64,000 nt of DNA from Chloranthus sessilifolius (Eukaryota > Streptophyta > Magnoliopsida > Chloranthales > Chloranthaceae). Positions 43,786 to 55,876 of the stretch are shown here, in pieces. A model generated the notes under the pieces. That model had not been told where the DNA came from, ran no database searches, and worked only from the letters and a program-made list of their open reading frames with translations. Where the stretch lies: contig CM037595.1 in NCBI GenBank assembly GCA_021018995.1, positions 92,206,491-92,270,490 of the forward strand, in the 5' to 3' direction. Each line of letters opens with the position of its first letter. Position 1 is the first letter of the stretch. The translations under genes were made by a program, and so were the position numbers.

Positions 43786-45330
43786 CTAATTGTCATCCAA
43801 CGTCAACACGTAGGTGACTATATCCCTGTAATTGTAGCGAATTGGTGATCTAATATTTCTTTTAAGTCTTTCACCTGCTAATGATTGTTCTGGCTCTCTC
43901 TCAACTAATTCTACGCTTTCCTCTGATGTAATAATTATAGGAGTTCCTAACTCCACCTCAAACTGATCTTCCGTCACCTCTTCTCCAATTTTTATATTTT
44001 GTTTGCTAGAAGTTCGCATAACAGATTCATCAAAGGTCACATATTTGCTGATCACAATCTTATTCTGCTCAGGACATCATAACTTATATCCTTTCACACC
44101 ATTTGCATACCCTAAGAAAATCATTTTCTTAGCCCTTGGGTCAATTTTACTATCTCTGACATGATAGTAGGCTACGCAACCAAAAGCCCTCAATGCACTA
44201 TAATCTGCGGGCTTCCCTGACCAAATCTCAATTGGAGTCTTACACTCTATTGTTGTAGACGGTGATCTATTTACTAGATAGCACGTTGTACTGACTGTCT
44301 TGGCTCAAAACTGTCTACTTAATCTCGCATTGGATAACATACATCTTGCCTTTTCAAGTAGAGTTCTATTCATACGTTCTGATATCTCATTCTGTTGCGG
44401 TGTATTCTTCACTTTGAAGTGTCTAGCAATGTCATTCTCTTCACAAAACTCTTAGAACTGTCCACTGGTGTACTCACCCCCATTATCGGTTCTCAACCGT
44501 TTGACCTTCCTTTTAGTCTGATTCTCAAACAGTATTTTCTACCTCTTGAAGATTTTTAATACCTCATTCTTACTCTTCATCATGTAGATCCATACATATT
44601 GAGAGCAATCATCGAAAAAGGAGATAAAGTACCTGACACTACCTTTATAAGGAACCTTTGAAGGCCCCCATACATCTGAATCTATAGAGTCCAGTGTGCC
44701 TTTTGTAGTGTGAACCGTTGTATTGAACTTAACCCTACACTGTTTCCCAAAGACACAATACTCACAAAAGTCAACTTTGTCAGCCTTTACACCTTTCAAC
44801 AAGCTCTGCTTGCTCATATTTGTCATCCCTTTTTCTGACATGTGCCCTAGTCGCATGTGTCATAACTGTGTTAAGGACAAACTACTATCATCTGATGTAG
44901 ATATTACTACTCCACCTGTCACTGTACTCCCTGATAGAAAGTAAAGGTTTCCAACCTTTTCCGCTTTCATCACAACCAGAGATCCCTTTGTCACCTTCAA
45001 AACTCCACCTTAAGCTACAAACTTGAGCCCATTGGAGTCTAGTGTACCAAGCGATATGAAGTTCTTCAATTTTGGAACATGGCATACATGGTCAATGTTC
45101 TCACAACCACCCTATCGTGCATCTTTATTCTGATACTCCATTTTCCAACTATTTTACAGAGAATATTGTTATCCATCAAAACTGTTCTACCATCCACCTC
45201 TTTATAAGACGCGAACCAGTCCCTATTTAGACACATGTGGTAGGAGCACGTTAAATCAAGTATTCATACATTCTGTGAGTATTTATCTGAAACCACTGAC
45301 AATACGTTCCATCATCATCTAAAGCTTGTT
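43786..45330 (-). pseudogene. pol: Copia protease remnant and integrase
   Basis: Around 45250-45100 the protease end reads CSYHMC and NRDWF. The integrase starts with RLGHMSEKGMTNMSKQSLL and CEYCVFGKQCRVKF, the HHCC zinc region, followed by DSIDSDVWGPSKVPYKGS and FISFFDDCSQYVWIYMMKSK of the catalytic core. The 44530-44060 part continues with stops to a C-terminal linker (43786-44055). Inactive. Confidence 0.75.
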
Positions 45331-45369
45331 CGACTATACCAGCCTCATCAATGACCCTTGCTTTTTATT

Positions 45370-46140
45370 CTGAGCATTATCCCTCTTAGTTTATAGCTGT
45401 GGACAATGTCTTCTGATGTGACCCTTTTCGTGACACTCGTATCATTCTACTGTCTTTCTATTTTTGGATTTAGATTTGGACTTTGATCTATCCGTTTCGG
45501 ATTTACGATCTTCTGCTCTCCCCTAAACTAACAAGTCATCTGCTTGTGTATCACTATCCGAACCTATCTTCCTCATGTCGTTACAAAGCAGTGCTGCTGT
45601 AACCGACTCCAATTCAATAGTATCATTCCCATAGAGCAGTATTGTAACAAGGTGCCCATAGGAATCGGGGAGGGAAAACAAAGCAATAGTGCTTTGTCTT
45701 CATCCTTAACCTTTTCTCGAATATTTAATAATTCAGATATTATTCTATTGAATTCATTAAGATGTTCGTTGAGAGAAGTACCTGCTTTCATATACAACTT
45801 TTACAGTTGCTTCTTGAGATAAAGACGACTTGTCAGAGATTTCTTCATGTAGAGACTCCAATTTGACCCACAGCAAGACCGCCGAGTTCTCCCGCATTAT
45901 GTTGTACGTAATCTCCTTCGCTAGACATAATCGAATCATACTACACGCCTGAAGTTTGAATTCTTCTCAATCACTATCGGACATATCCGTCGGCTTATCC
46001 AAACACTCTTTCAATGTCTTATGCAACCCTTGTTGAATCAGGATATCTCAGACTTGTACTTACCACAAGCCGAAATTGATCTTTTCGTCAAATTTCTCAA
46101 CCTCGATGTCATCTTCGATCTTAGAACAGAAACCTAGCTT
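45370..46140 (-). pseudogene. gag: Copia gag
   Basis: Pieces read LHEEISDKSSLSQEATVKV-type and KAGTSLNEHLNEFNRIISEL then LNIREKVKDEDKALLLCF wording of the UBN2-type gag domain. The zinc knuckle near 45440-45400 reads YECHEKGHIRRHC, with its first cysteine codon changed to TGA. Multiple frames are needed to follow it. Confidence 0.75.
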
Positions 46141-46159
46141 GTCTCTGATACCAATTTAT

Positions 46160-46724
46160 TGTGCGGAAGCTCACAAATAAACCAACGATCTCACGATGAA
46201 CGATCAAATATGTACGTAAAATAAAAGAAAATCAATCATAAACACACAAGCAACAATATTACGTGGTTCGACAATATGCTTACATCCACAGGCAGTGATA
46301 ATCCACTATATTAATGATTACACAAGAATACAAGAACACTCAAGCCTTACCAAAACTCTCCTCAAAACCCTTAGATAGGTTTTCCAAAGCTTTACAATGA
46401 TCTCTTTCTCACAAAGACTCTTTTTTCATCCATGAGCTTTCCCTTTATATAGAAGTCTCAAATCTTCTAACCCAAGAGAAATTGCTCAAAAATGGAATTT
46501 ACACATAACTTAGACGTCACGGGTCATCGCGAGTCACTCGAGCGAGCGCTAGAGTGACTAAAACCTGTAAATTTTCCCTTTGAACTGTGCCCCGGTCACT
46601 TGAGCGAGAACCAAACTCGCTCGAGCGACTTACACCCATAAGTTCGGCCTTGTTTGGTGTTCACCTCGCTTGAGCAGATTTGGCTCCCACTCGAGCAACT
46701 CACAAGTTAGAGCCTCAATTAATA
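46160..46724 (-). repeat. Copia 5' LTR
   Basis: Matches the 3' LTR through GATCTCACGATGAACGATCA and CACAGGCAGTGATAATCCAC and shares the CTCGAG palindrome pairs. The LTR start in element orientation has decayed from TGTTAATTGAG to TATTAATTGAG. Confidence 0.85.
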
Positions 46725-48483
46725 TATATACACACTTGACTCACACGTGACTCAAGCGGGTGACTGTCAAATCACATCATGGTCAATGATTGACCGCGAT
46801 CTGACTGTCACCTGCTCGAGTCACTTAGTGACTCGAGCAAGTCGTCATTTGTAACAACCCGAACTTTCATGCGAAAAAATTTAGAATATCAGGTCGTTAA
46901 TTTCGTGACATGAACATCCAAAACATCTAATCCTAAGTTTGATGACAACATCTTTAAAAAATGAGTCTTTTTTTATTATTATTAATTGATAACTCATGCG
47001 AAAATAAAAATATCTAAAAGCACTAAAAAAAATAAGACCATTTGCGGCAGTTATTAACAAAAAAAACTATTAAAGACTATTAACTGCAGTTTTTTTGTTA
47101 ATAGCGACAGTTTTTGGCTGCCACTAATAGTCTTATTTTTTGTAGTGAAGATATTTCTTTTCATACGAGTAATAGTATAAACTGTAATGACTAAAAATTT
47201 CATGCGAAAAAATTTAGAATATCGGGCCGCTAATTTCGTGACTTGAGTTTGGAAGATATCAAATTCGAAGTTTAATGGCAACATCCTTAAAAAAATATGA
47301 GTCTTTTTTTTTTAATATTGATTTATCATAACTCATACGAAAATGAGAATATCCAAAAAGATGTGTCTTTTAATAAGAGTAATATTATTTATCATACAAA
47401 ACAAACATCTAACTATCCATTTAACCATCTACACATATGGTCTTGTCTATTTACGACAAAGTATTAATCGTGTGTCTCATAACCCTAGTATCATTCATTA
47501 ATGAAAAAATTGAGGCATTAATTGATGTCATCAAAATAGTATCCCCTAATATCCATAAGGAGAAGAGCGTGAATCCTACAGGTAGAAATCTTTCGGTTGG
47601 GCTTCCGCTTCCTCAGGAAAATATTCTGCATCCTCATCATTAGCTTTTCTGGTCTCTGGAAGCTTAGGGTTAATATGATCTGTGACACACCAAGTGTCGG
47701 GGTAAGCACAAAATATCCACGGTGCTTAGTAGGAAAGTATTAATTACCCTTCATATCTTAAAACATTTAACCAATAAGCATGCATATAATAATTTTTATT
47801 CGACTAACATAATAACAATCTTAAGATAGAAAATTTACGAAGAAATATAATCATTCTTGTGAAAGCAGTCAATTAATAATCATGAAATTGATACTTATGA
47901 GAAATTATACTGCTATTATTTTATTCATTATATTCAATGAAACATGCACATGAACAGTTATCTTATCTTGGCGTCACATGTCTTGAAATTCTTATGTGGC
48001 TTAAATTTAACTTAAAATATTCTCTGCACATAAATAGGTGTCAGAGCTCTAATACTTATATATACTGATGAGAATCCTGTCCATCGTCGCTCGTGGATAA
48101 TTTTCTTGATTAGCCGTAGCCCCTGCTAAGTGAGGTGGCTCGTGCTTGGTCCGTGTCTCGTCTTGTCATGGTGGAATCCTTTAAATATCATAAATTATTC
48201 ATGCATAGAGTTGATCGCCTTCTTAACGTATAAATAATAATAGTGCTTGTCTTGTCTTGCAATAAATTCATGTCATGTCTTAGGGTACAATAATAATAGC
48301 ATTTGTCTTGTCTTGTCATAAATTCATGTAAGATCTTTTCTTATTTTTTCATGTACATTTAATCATGTCTTGAAATTCTTTGGACTTATTAAAGACTATT
48401 TAATGTCTTACATTTCTTGCTTAATAATCATATGTGGATAGCCATGATCTAATAGTGTTATCAATCACATCGAACTCGGTGTT
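46725..48483. repeat. Older LTR-like sequence with an internal duplication and a CACTA MITE
   Basis: TGTAACAACCCGAAC at 46852 looks like a gypsy LTR edge. A roughly 150-base segment beginning TTTCATGCGAAAAAATTTAG occurs at 46866 and again at 47199, with a CACTA MITE between the copies. TGTGACACACCAAGTGTCGG at 47682 resembles another LTR edge. Wording such as CTTGTCTTGTC continues beyond the Athila insertion at 61600-61660, so the Athila element probably landed in this repeat. A TGACTCGAGC/GCTCGAGTCA inverted motif lies at 46740-46840. Confidence 0.5.
47021..47147. mobile_element. CACTA MITE with AAG target duplication
   Basis: CACTAAAAAAAATAAGAC at the left and GTCTTATTTTTTGTAGTG at the right are inverted. 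AAG occurs at 47018-47020 and 47148-47150. The interior contains GCGGCAGTTATTAAC and its inverse, the same words as the copy at 29427-29580. Confidence 0.85.
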
Positions 48484-49851
48484 TGGTCAGTTTTAAAGTG
48501 AACCCTTCGAAGTGCACAAGTGTGATTGTAGCAAGGCAAGAATACGAGTGTCGTACTCATAGGGAAGCGTGCAATTCAATTAATCTTCAAAGGATGAAAC
48601 AACCTAAGAAAGTACCAAATGCGAGATATGTTTGCTATGATTTCCCACTACACAATGCAATAATAATAAAAATTAAAATAAAGCTATGCAAGGACGAACT
48701 TTGATAAATAAAGCAACAATGATGAGATGATCAAGGATTCTGCTAACCCTAGATATGTAACTTTTTCTACTAACAATCCCAACAATACAATGTCAAATTA
48801 TTTTATCATTTTATCACAAGCAAAATGAATCGATAAAAATGCGATTATTGACTTGGCATACAATATTCTAACACTATAATGTATTCAATCACGATATGAA
48901 TTATGCAAAAGGCATAACGTATCTCAAATATGAAATCACAACAGTAAGATCCAATTGTACGGGATCCTACATCGGTCTACAAAATCATCTAGGTGGAATA
49001 AATCTTTTGTTGTCGCCAATAACCAAGATTGACGGCTATAAACGAGCATTCAATGATAAGACAATAAGTACACACTTAAGGCCGTACGATTCAATAATGA
49101 TAACAAGAAATTGTAGGATTGCAAATAAATTAGTTACTCATTTAGGGGTTGCTTCCTCCTTGAACGAGAGTTTTAGCCCCTCATCCTCGATCCGCACACA
49201 CAGTACAAATCCGAAACCATCCCAAAAATGCTCTTTCATTTATCAATCGTTTGATCTTTTTTTTTGGAAAAGATCAAAACCTTACAAAGCTTTTTATCCT
49301 AATTACAAACTATCACTGAAAATGCTAAAGAAAGATTGGAAAAAACCCTAAACATTGCATCCTTTTTATAGGGTGCAGATAGAAAAACTTCCATAAAATG
49401 CTCAATCGATTGATTTTCAAATTTCAATCGATTGACTTCAAAATTGAATTTTGGCGGAATCCTTTGAATTTTGAATTCAATCGATTGAATTACATATCTC
49501 AATCGATTGAATTAGTTGAATTCAAATTTAAGAGGGAAAAAGTTGTCATCCAAATTAATCGATTGATTCCTAAGATTCAATCGATTGATCGATGATGGCA
49601 TGCGGCCTCCTCATTTTCATAGACATGGCTGGATCAATTTGTTCTCTTCACAGATTTCGATGCTTTTGCTGGCTCCATGGTCCAATGCTCTCGTGTAGCC
49701 CTTAATTAAGCTCAATTATGCTCCTGCAAGATCCAACCGTCAAGAACTCTTGAAACCACTAAAACTACACAACAAGCATCAGATCGCTTTCATCGGGTGG
49801 CTAAGTGTCGGTATTAGGATGCGAAATATAGTAATATCTCGGCACAGATCA
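48484..49851 (-). repeat. Athila-like 3' LTR
   Basis: 1368 bases, starting TGATCTGTGCCGAG in element orientation and ending AAACTGACCA. Contains six CAATCGATTG or near copies at 49403-49590, in pairs about 22 bases apart (49403/49425, 49478/49500). Confidence 0.9.
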
Positions 49852-52265
49852 CACCCCCAAACCTACACTTTGCTAGTCCTTGAGCAAAGAGAATGAAAAA
49901 TAAAGTAGTGGCCTAAATAAATTAAATGTCACTTTCGTAGGGAACACGATTGCATTTAGCATATGCAATAAGCCTTTAAACCCTTAGGCGATCCCTAGTG
50001 GAGGAGTTGTGTCTCCTGAAGGTTTTCAGCGAAGGTACCTACAAACTTCAAAGCCTATAAATTTCAACATTAATTTTCATAATCATTAATTGTATACAAC
50101 CTACGAAGCTTTAATAACAAAATACACAACCATGCTAATCTTATCATTGCCTATTCAGATTAATTTAATGTTTTGTTTTTCCGATGAATCTTTCATTCAT
50201 TTCTAGAGTGTTCTGTGTGCTTAACCAATGCTAAAATCCTTCCATCAGGGAACAAGCCCAAACAAGGAATCTTTGGATCCCATGTCTCGACTTAATCCTC
50301 ACCTTAGATATGCACTCAAAATGAAAGTGTTCCAATGAATGGTTTGCTTTTTCACTCATATGTAAGATGGAATTTTCACTCTAATTAAAAGATTTCACTT
50401 GAAATAAGAAATACGGTGCATCAAAGAATTTTAAAAGTAATCTCATAAGGAATGATGTTTATATTCTAAGCACATATTACAAAGCACCATAAGCATTGCA
50501 TCATCACTCTCCACAAGGCATTTACCAGCAAAGATTGGATCACAAATGTCTTTTTCAGGGTTATAATGGGGCTTGGGTGAAGGTTATGAAAGAAAGGAGA
50601 AGTTGGACTCAAATTCTTTGAGAAACCGAAAAAAGGAACACATTTGACTTTTTCATTTTCACTCTTTCTTTTTCGAAGTTTTCATAATTTTTCTTTCTCT
50701 ACTTTCTCCTTCCTTTAATTCCTTCTTTTTCTTTTAGATACCACCACATGTTTTTTTTTTTTTTTTCAAAAATATATATATATTTTTTTCTTTTCACCCT
50801 TTTTCATTAATATTTCTGCCCTATGCTCCCAATGTTCACCACTATCATACCTCTCTGCGTACTCTCTTTTCATTTACTTCTTATCCATCTTTCTCGGTTT
50901 TTCAGAGATTGGCGGTTAAGGCTTAATTTTTAGCGATAGTGTCCGAGAATGGTTAGTCTAGCTTAACAAGAAGTATTTTAAGGCAAAAAATTTCAACAAA
51001 ACTCAAAACGGGTGCAAAAAGGTAAATCAATATAAGGTGGGGCATTTTAGGTTCAAGCGAGCTAAAATTGGCCTTTGATCATTTCCTCAAAGGTGGTAAT
51101 GATGTCTATTTGTTTTGAGTTCAAACGTAATGTGTTTTAGTTTGATGATACAACGATGCAAAGCAACAAGCTAATGAAAAATATATGAGATTTAACAAGT
51201 AAGCACGAATTCCAAAGATCCTCCGAATTTATTAAAACACTCATCAAGAACAAGGAATTGGCTCTAAAGCTTACGGGTCTTTAGTCTCCACTAGAATCCT
51301 AGGATTCAAAGTTTTAGACTAATTCCTTGACTTCGAGACTCAAGCATGGTAATGTGTAAAAATTTCTAGTTATGAACTACAGGGTCATCTTTAAAACTTT
51401 GCATTGAACTAATAATCATAAGTAATTATAATCTTAACATGGCATGGTACTTTTCCACAAAACTTCTAGGTATCAACAAATTAATGATCATGAAAACTCA
51501 TTGAATTTCGAAAAATAGGCTTCACTTTACTCAGTTAATCGATTGACTTCTCACATCAATCGATTGACTTACACCTGTTTGCAGTCATTCTCGAACCAAA
51601 GTTTCCAGTCAATCGATTGATTTATTAAAATCAATCGATTGAGGGTATTCGTTTACAAAAGTCTTCTTGGTCAATGATTACCAGTCAATCGATTGAATTC
51701 CTTAATTCAATCGATTGACTGACACAATCTTTCAATAATTTCGAGAACAAACAAACTCCTTTTTTTTTAACTGCTGAAATTAAATGATGTCACCTGCTTC
51801 TCACCCCCAAACCTGATGTGTCTAATGTCCTCATTGGTACCCCCAAACCTATGTAAAGCATACCACAACCCAAAGGTAGACCAGGTGAAAAATATTGTGC
51901 CCCATAAGATCAAAACATGTAGGTTATGAATTGACAATTAATACCAATGAGCAAATCGAAACAAATAATACAAAATTAATAACCTAGCCAAACACACTAA
52001 ACATAAAAACTTCTCATTTTTCATTATTTTATTTTATTTTATTTATTTATTATTATTATTATAATATATATATATATATACATATATATATTATTTATTA
52101 TTTATTTTTTTTCAAAAAGCAAGTCAATTCAATTGAGTTGCCTCCCAGTAAGCGTTGAATTTAAATGTCGACAACTCGACCATTCAATTTTCAATTTACA
52201 AGATCAATAAGATCTGTTGATTCAATCAACAGTTAGGTCATTGGCTCGAACATTGGCTTGAGGTG
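49852..52265 (-). other. Athila-like 3' untranslated region
   Basis: Lies between integrase and the 3' LTR and has no long open frame on the minus strand. Holds three pairs of CAATCGATTG (51536/51557, 51610/51632, 51686/51708), repeated CACCCCCAAACCT words at 49852, 51807 and 51839, and T-rich and TATA low-complexity runs at 50745-50790 and 52030-52110. Confidence 0.8.
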
Positions 52266-53560
52266 TTAACCATTGACCTTCTGTATCCAATTGTCCTTCA
52301 TATCTTGAATCTCAACTGCACCGTGCTTAGAGGTATAAATGACTTGAAAAGGTCCTTCCCATCTTGACCTTAATTTTCCTGGGTGAAATTTTAACTTCGA
52401 ATTAAAAAGCCATACCTTCAGCCCTGGATGAAATTCTTTCCTAGAAAATAGTCGATCATGTAGCTTCTTGGATCGTTCTTTATACAATTTCGAGTTTTCA
52501 TATGCATCGTGGCGTAATTCCTCGAGCTCACTTAATTGTAAGCGTCAATTTGATCCAGCTGCTTGCATGTTGAAATTAAATTTCTTGATCACCCAGAACG
52601 CCTTCTGTTCTAATTCAACTGGGAGATGGCAAACCTTCCCAGACACAAGCCTAAAGGGGGACATTCCTATCGGTGTTTTAAATGTTGTTCTGTATGCCCA
52701 TAGAGCATCAGAGAGCCGGAGAGACCAATCTTTCCTATTTGGTTGAACAATTTTTTCCAAAATCTGTTTGATTTATCGATTGGATACCTTGACTTGGCAA
52801 CTTGTTTGCGGATGATACAACATTGCCACCTTGTGAGTGACTCCGTATTTCTTCATTAATATTACAAAATGGCGGTTGCAAAAGTGCGATCCACCATCAC
52901 TGATGATGGCTCGAGGTGCCCCAAATCGATTAAATGCATTCTCCTTTAGAAGTTTAGCCATTACCTTGTGGTCATTTGATCACATAGCTACAGCTTCCAC
53001 CCACTTGGACACATAATCTACGGGGACCAAGGTATACACATCCTAAAAGATGGAGGAAATGGTCCCATAAAGTCGATTCCCCAAACATCAAATACTTCAA
53101 CGACTAAAATTTGGTGCAGTGGCATCATATCTCATTTATAAATATTTTCCAATTTCTAGCATCGTATGCATTCTTTGCAGTGGGTCATCACATCACGAAA
53201 GATCGAGAGCCAATAAAATCCACTTTGTAGAATTTTTAGGGCGGCTTTTCGTCCTCTGAAATGCTCTCCACACGCTCCCAAGTGACAAAACTTCATAATG
53301 CTTGATTGTTCTTCTTCCGGCACACATCGTCGGATCACCCGGTCTGAGTAGAATTTAAACAGATGTGGCTCGTCTCAAAAGTAATATTTCACTTGGGAGA
53401 AAAACAATTTTTTATCATTTCTACTCCATTGTAAAGGGATTTACCCTATGACCAGGTAATTGATGATGTTTGCATACTAGGGAGTTCTATTTGGAGTCGC
53501 ATGGATAGCCATCAATTGTTCGTCAGGAAATGAGTCTTGAATAGGTTTTGCAGAAGATGT
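52266..53560 (-). pseudogene. pol: Athila-like integrase
   Basis: Below the RNase H: zinc-binding wording AALKILQSGFYWLSIFRD and THCKECIRC (53338-53156), then the core with [20 protein letters not shown] and [16 protein letters not shown] (52961-52773), [19 protein letters not shown] (52760-52545) and a C-terminal FSRKEFHPGLKVWLFNS and GPFQVIY segment (52487-52266). Several stops and frame changes separate the pieces. Confidence 0.8.
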
Positions 53561-53563
53561 TTG

Positions 53564-54293
53564 TTAAGGAAGTATACGAGACAGGTGATCTGCAACCATG
53601 TTTTCAACTCCTTTTTTGTCTCGTATTTCAAAATTAAATTCCTGCAGTAGCAGAATCCATCGGATCCGCCTCGATTTTGCATCCTTTTTCGACAACAGGT
53701 ACTTTAATACTGAATGATCTGAAAAGACCATAATCTTAGACCCAAGTAAGTATGAACAAAATTTATCCAGCACATAAACTACAACCAACAATTCTTTCTC
53801 CGTGGTGGTGTAATTTAATTGTGCATCGATCAATGCTTTACTCGCATAGTAAATTACATGAGGTAATTTATCTACCTATTGGCCTAGCACTGCACCGATT
53901 ACGTAATCTAAGGCGTCACACATAATCTCGAAAGGCAGTGAATAGTCTGGAGGTTTGATTATGGGAGCATTCGATAGCAATTTCGTAACTTCACAAAAGA
54001 CTCCATACGTGCATCATCGAGGTTAAACAGGACATCCTTCCCCAACAGGTTACACAATGGCTTAGCCACCTTGCTAAAGTCCTTGATAAATCTCCTATAG
54101 AAACCTGCATGCCCCAAAAATGACTGTATTTGACTAACAGTCTTTGAGGGTGATAAATTGGCAATCAAGTTGACCTTTGCCTTAGCGACTTTGATTCTTT
54201 TCTTGGATACGATGTGCCCCAAGACAATTCCTTATTGAACCATAAAATGACTCTTTTCCTAGCTTCAGATGAGATTAGATTCTTCACAGCTGT
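53564..54293 (-). pseudogene. pol: Athila-like reverse transcriptase thumb and RNase H
   Basis: Downstream of the solo-LTR insertion the frame resumes as HIVSKKRIKVAKAKVNLI and SFLGHAGFYRRFIKDFSK (to 53959), followed after a break by RNase [38 protein letters not shown] and VADHLSRI (53833-53564). The bases next to the insertion, 54293-54225, contain three stops. Confidence 0.8.
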
Positions 54294-54298
54294 GCAAC

Positions 54299-55871
54299 TG
54301 TAGATTTTTGACGATCCAATCGCGACAATGCGCTCGTTATAAATATTTAGAGTCGCCACCTAGAGCTTTTGGTGTCCCTGAAAACCTAGATCAAATTTAA
54401 AGAGCACCGAAGTGTCACAAATATGACTCTGAATCCGATCTACGCCAAAAGCTCTTGGGTAGGGGCTTTGGTTATCGATTGGGAAGGTGTTAGGCACCTA
54501 ATCAACCCACTTAATATAGTCTCTACTTATGGCCAAAATAAAAAATGATATAAAAGAAATAAAAATGTCTTTCTCTTGCCCAAAGGGCCTTAAAATCCTA
54601 TTTATGCCCCTTCGTTCCTACCGAAAATTCGACGGCGTAACGGGGCACAAATGAGAGGATGGAGGAAGAACCGAGAAGGTGGAGGAGTAGAGAGGAGAGC
54701 TGGAGCTCTTGGGCCCTTGTTGCACCGCTATGGAGCCTTACGTTGGCTTGCTTCGGTGAGCTTTTGATCGCTTGTATAGCTTGATGGTGGATTCTAACAC
54801 CTAGGGTGGATAGCTAAGAGGTAGAGAAGGGAGGCTAGGGGGTAGCACACATCTAAATTAAAGCTTTTTAATGAAAGAATAGAGTTTTAAAAGGGTTTTA
54901 AAGTTCTGAAATTTGTATGTAACATGGTGCACTAGGGGAGAGAGAAGGGATTCCTTAATCTCTAATTTGTAAATTTTTTCAAGCCTTTATAAAGAGAGGG
55001 GTGCCTCTCTATTTATAGGAAAAAGAGAGGTTAGAAGGGTGTTTAGAGGCTAACTTAGATTAGCAATTAGGTAATCTAGCCATCTAAGGTTTCCTAGGAT
55101 TTTTGGAGCCTTGAAATGTGTGAATTGATGCTCCAATGGTGGATGATAGGGTGGGGTTTTAAACCACTTAAGGGGTTGCACATAGATAGTAAATGGGTGC
55201 AACAGAACTAGCAAAACACACTCTAAAGGTCAAGATGGTCAATAAGTCAAACTCTAATTTCGAATTTCGAGGTAAAAACCCATAGGTACTGTTCATAAGT
55301 CTTGCGCAACTAATAGATGCGCCAAACATATGTACAGTAAAACAGTGTTGCATAGTAGTTTGGGAAGTTGACCGCCCGCGGGGGGGACCCACATATAACT
55401 GGCGCAACTATTAGTTGTGACAAGCCATTTCTGGGGAGAAATGGCTTGGCGCAAGTAATACTTGCGCCAAATTCTTAGGGGGTTCACAACAAATTTACTT
55501 TTTTACCCTTGAGCTTCGGAATGTCGTAATTTCTTGCCATACATCTCCGATTGGGGTGATCCTTGGGTCATTGGAAAGGTGAGGACTTTTACTTTTCAAT
55601 GGTATAAGATTCAATCATAGTAGAAGGTCACAGCTAGTCCCGGCACACTACTCTTCATCCATTGCTGGGAAAGCTAGGTTTAGGTCTGGAATGATTTCTA
55701 AGGGTTTGGGAAGGTTCCTAAGGGATCTAGAGTGATTTCTAAGGGTTTGAAATAACTCCTAAGGTTTCGGAAAGGTTCCTAAGGGTTCCATACATGTCAT
55801 CAAAAACTCGGAAATGCGCCTCTCTCGAAATATGTCTCGATTGGGCCTCGGGCCAAATTTGAGTATCTATA
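54299..55871. mobile_element. Solo LTR inserted in the Athila reverse transcriptase
   Basis: The 1573-base insert has perfect GCAAC target duplications at 54294-54298 and 55872-55876. Its ends are TGTAGATTTTTG on the left and TGAGTATCTATA on the right, so TG...CA with the last CA decayed to TA on this strand. A 5-bp TSD and TG...CA ends indicate an LTR retrotransposon remnant reduced to one LTR by recombination. It contains CGATTGGGAAGGTGTTAGGC wording seen in plant gypsy LTRs, repeated CCTAAGGGTTC words at 55690-55790, and the GGCGCAA palindromes at 55300-55470. No coding region. Confidence 0.85.
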
Positions 55872-55876
55872 GCAAC

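Larger units (their letters stand above)
41515..46724 (-). mobile_element. Ty1/copia retrotransposon with both LTRs, decayed
   Basis: Two clearly homologous LTRs (46160-46724 as 5' LTR and 41515-42131 as 3' LTR) flank gag, protease/integrase and reverse transcriptase/RNase H in standard copia order on the minus strand. The initiator-Met tRNA primer site lies at 46153-46142. Both outer flanks are AT repeats, so a TSD of the type ATATA is plausible but uninformative. Protein wording is of the Tork/Tnt1 kind and close to the copia fragment at 18229-20196. Stops and frameshifts occur throughout. Confidence 0.9.

Noticed and set aside
48483-48704. Plus-strand frame repeated near 60006-60344
   Set aside because: The two near-identical peptides come from the two LTR copies of the Athila element, not from a duplicated gene.
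49852-52265. Search for an envelope-like frame of the Athila element
   Set aside because: No minus-strand frame of useful length or transmembrane character is present between integrase and LTR.
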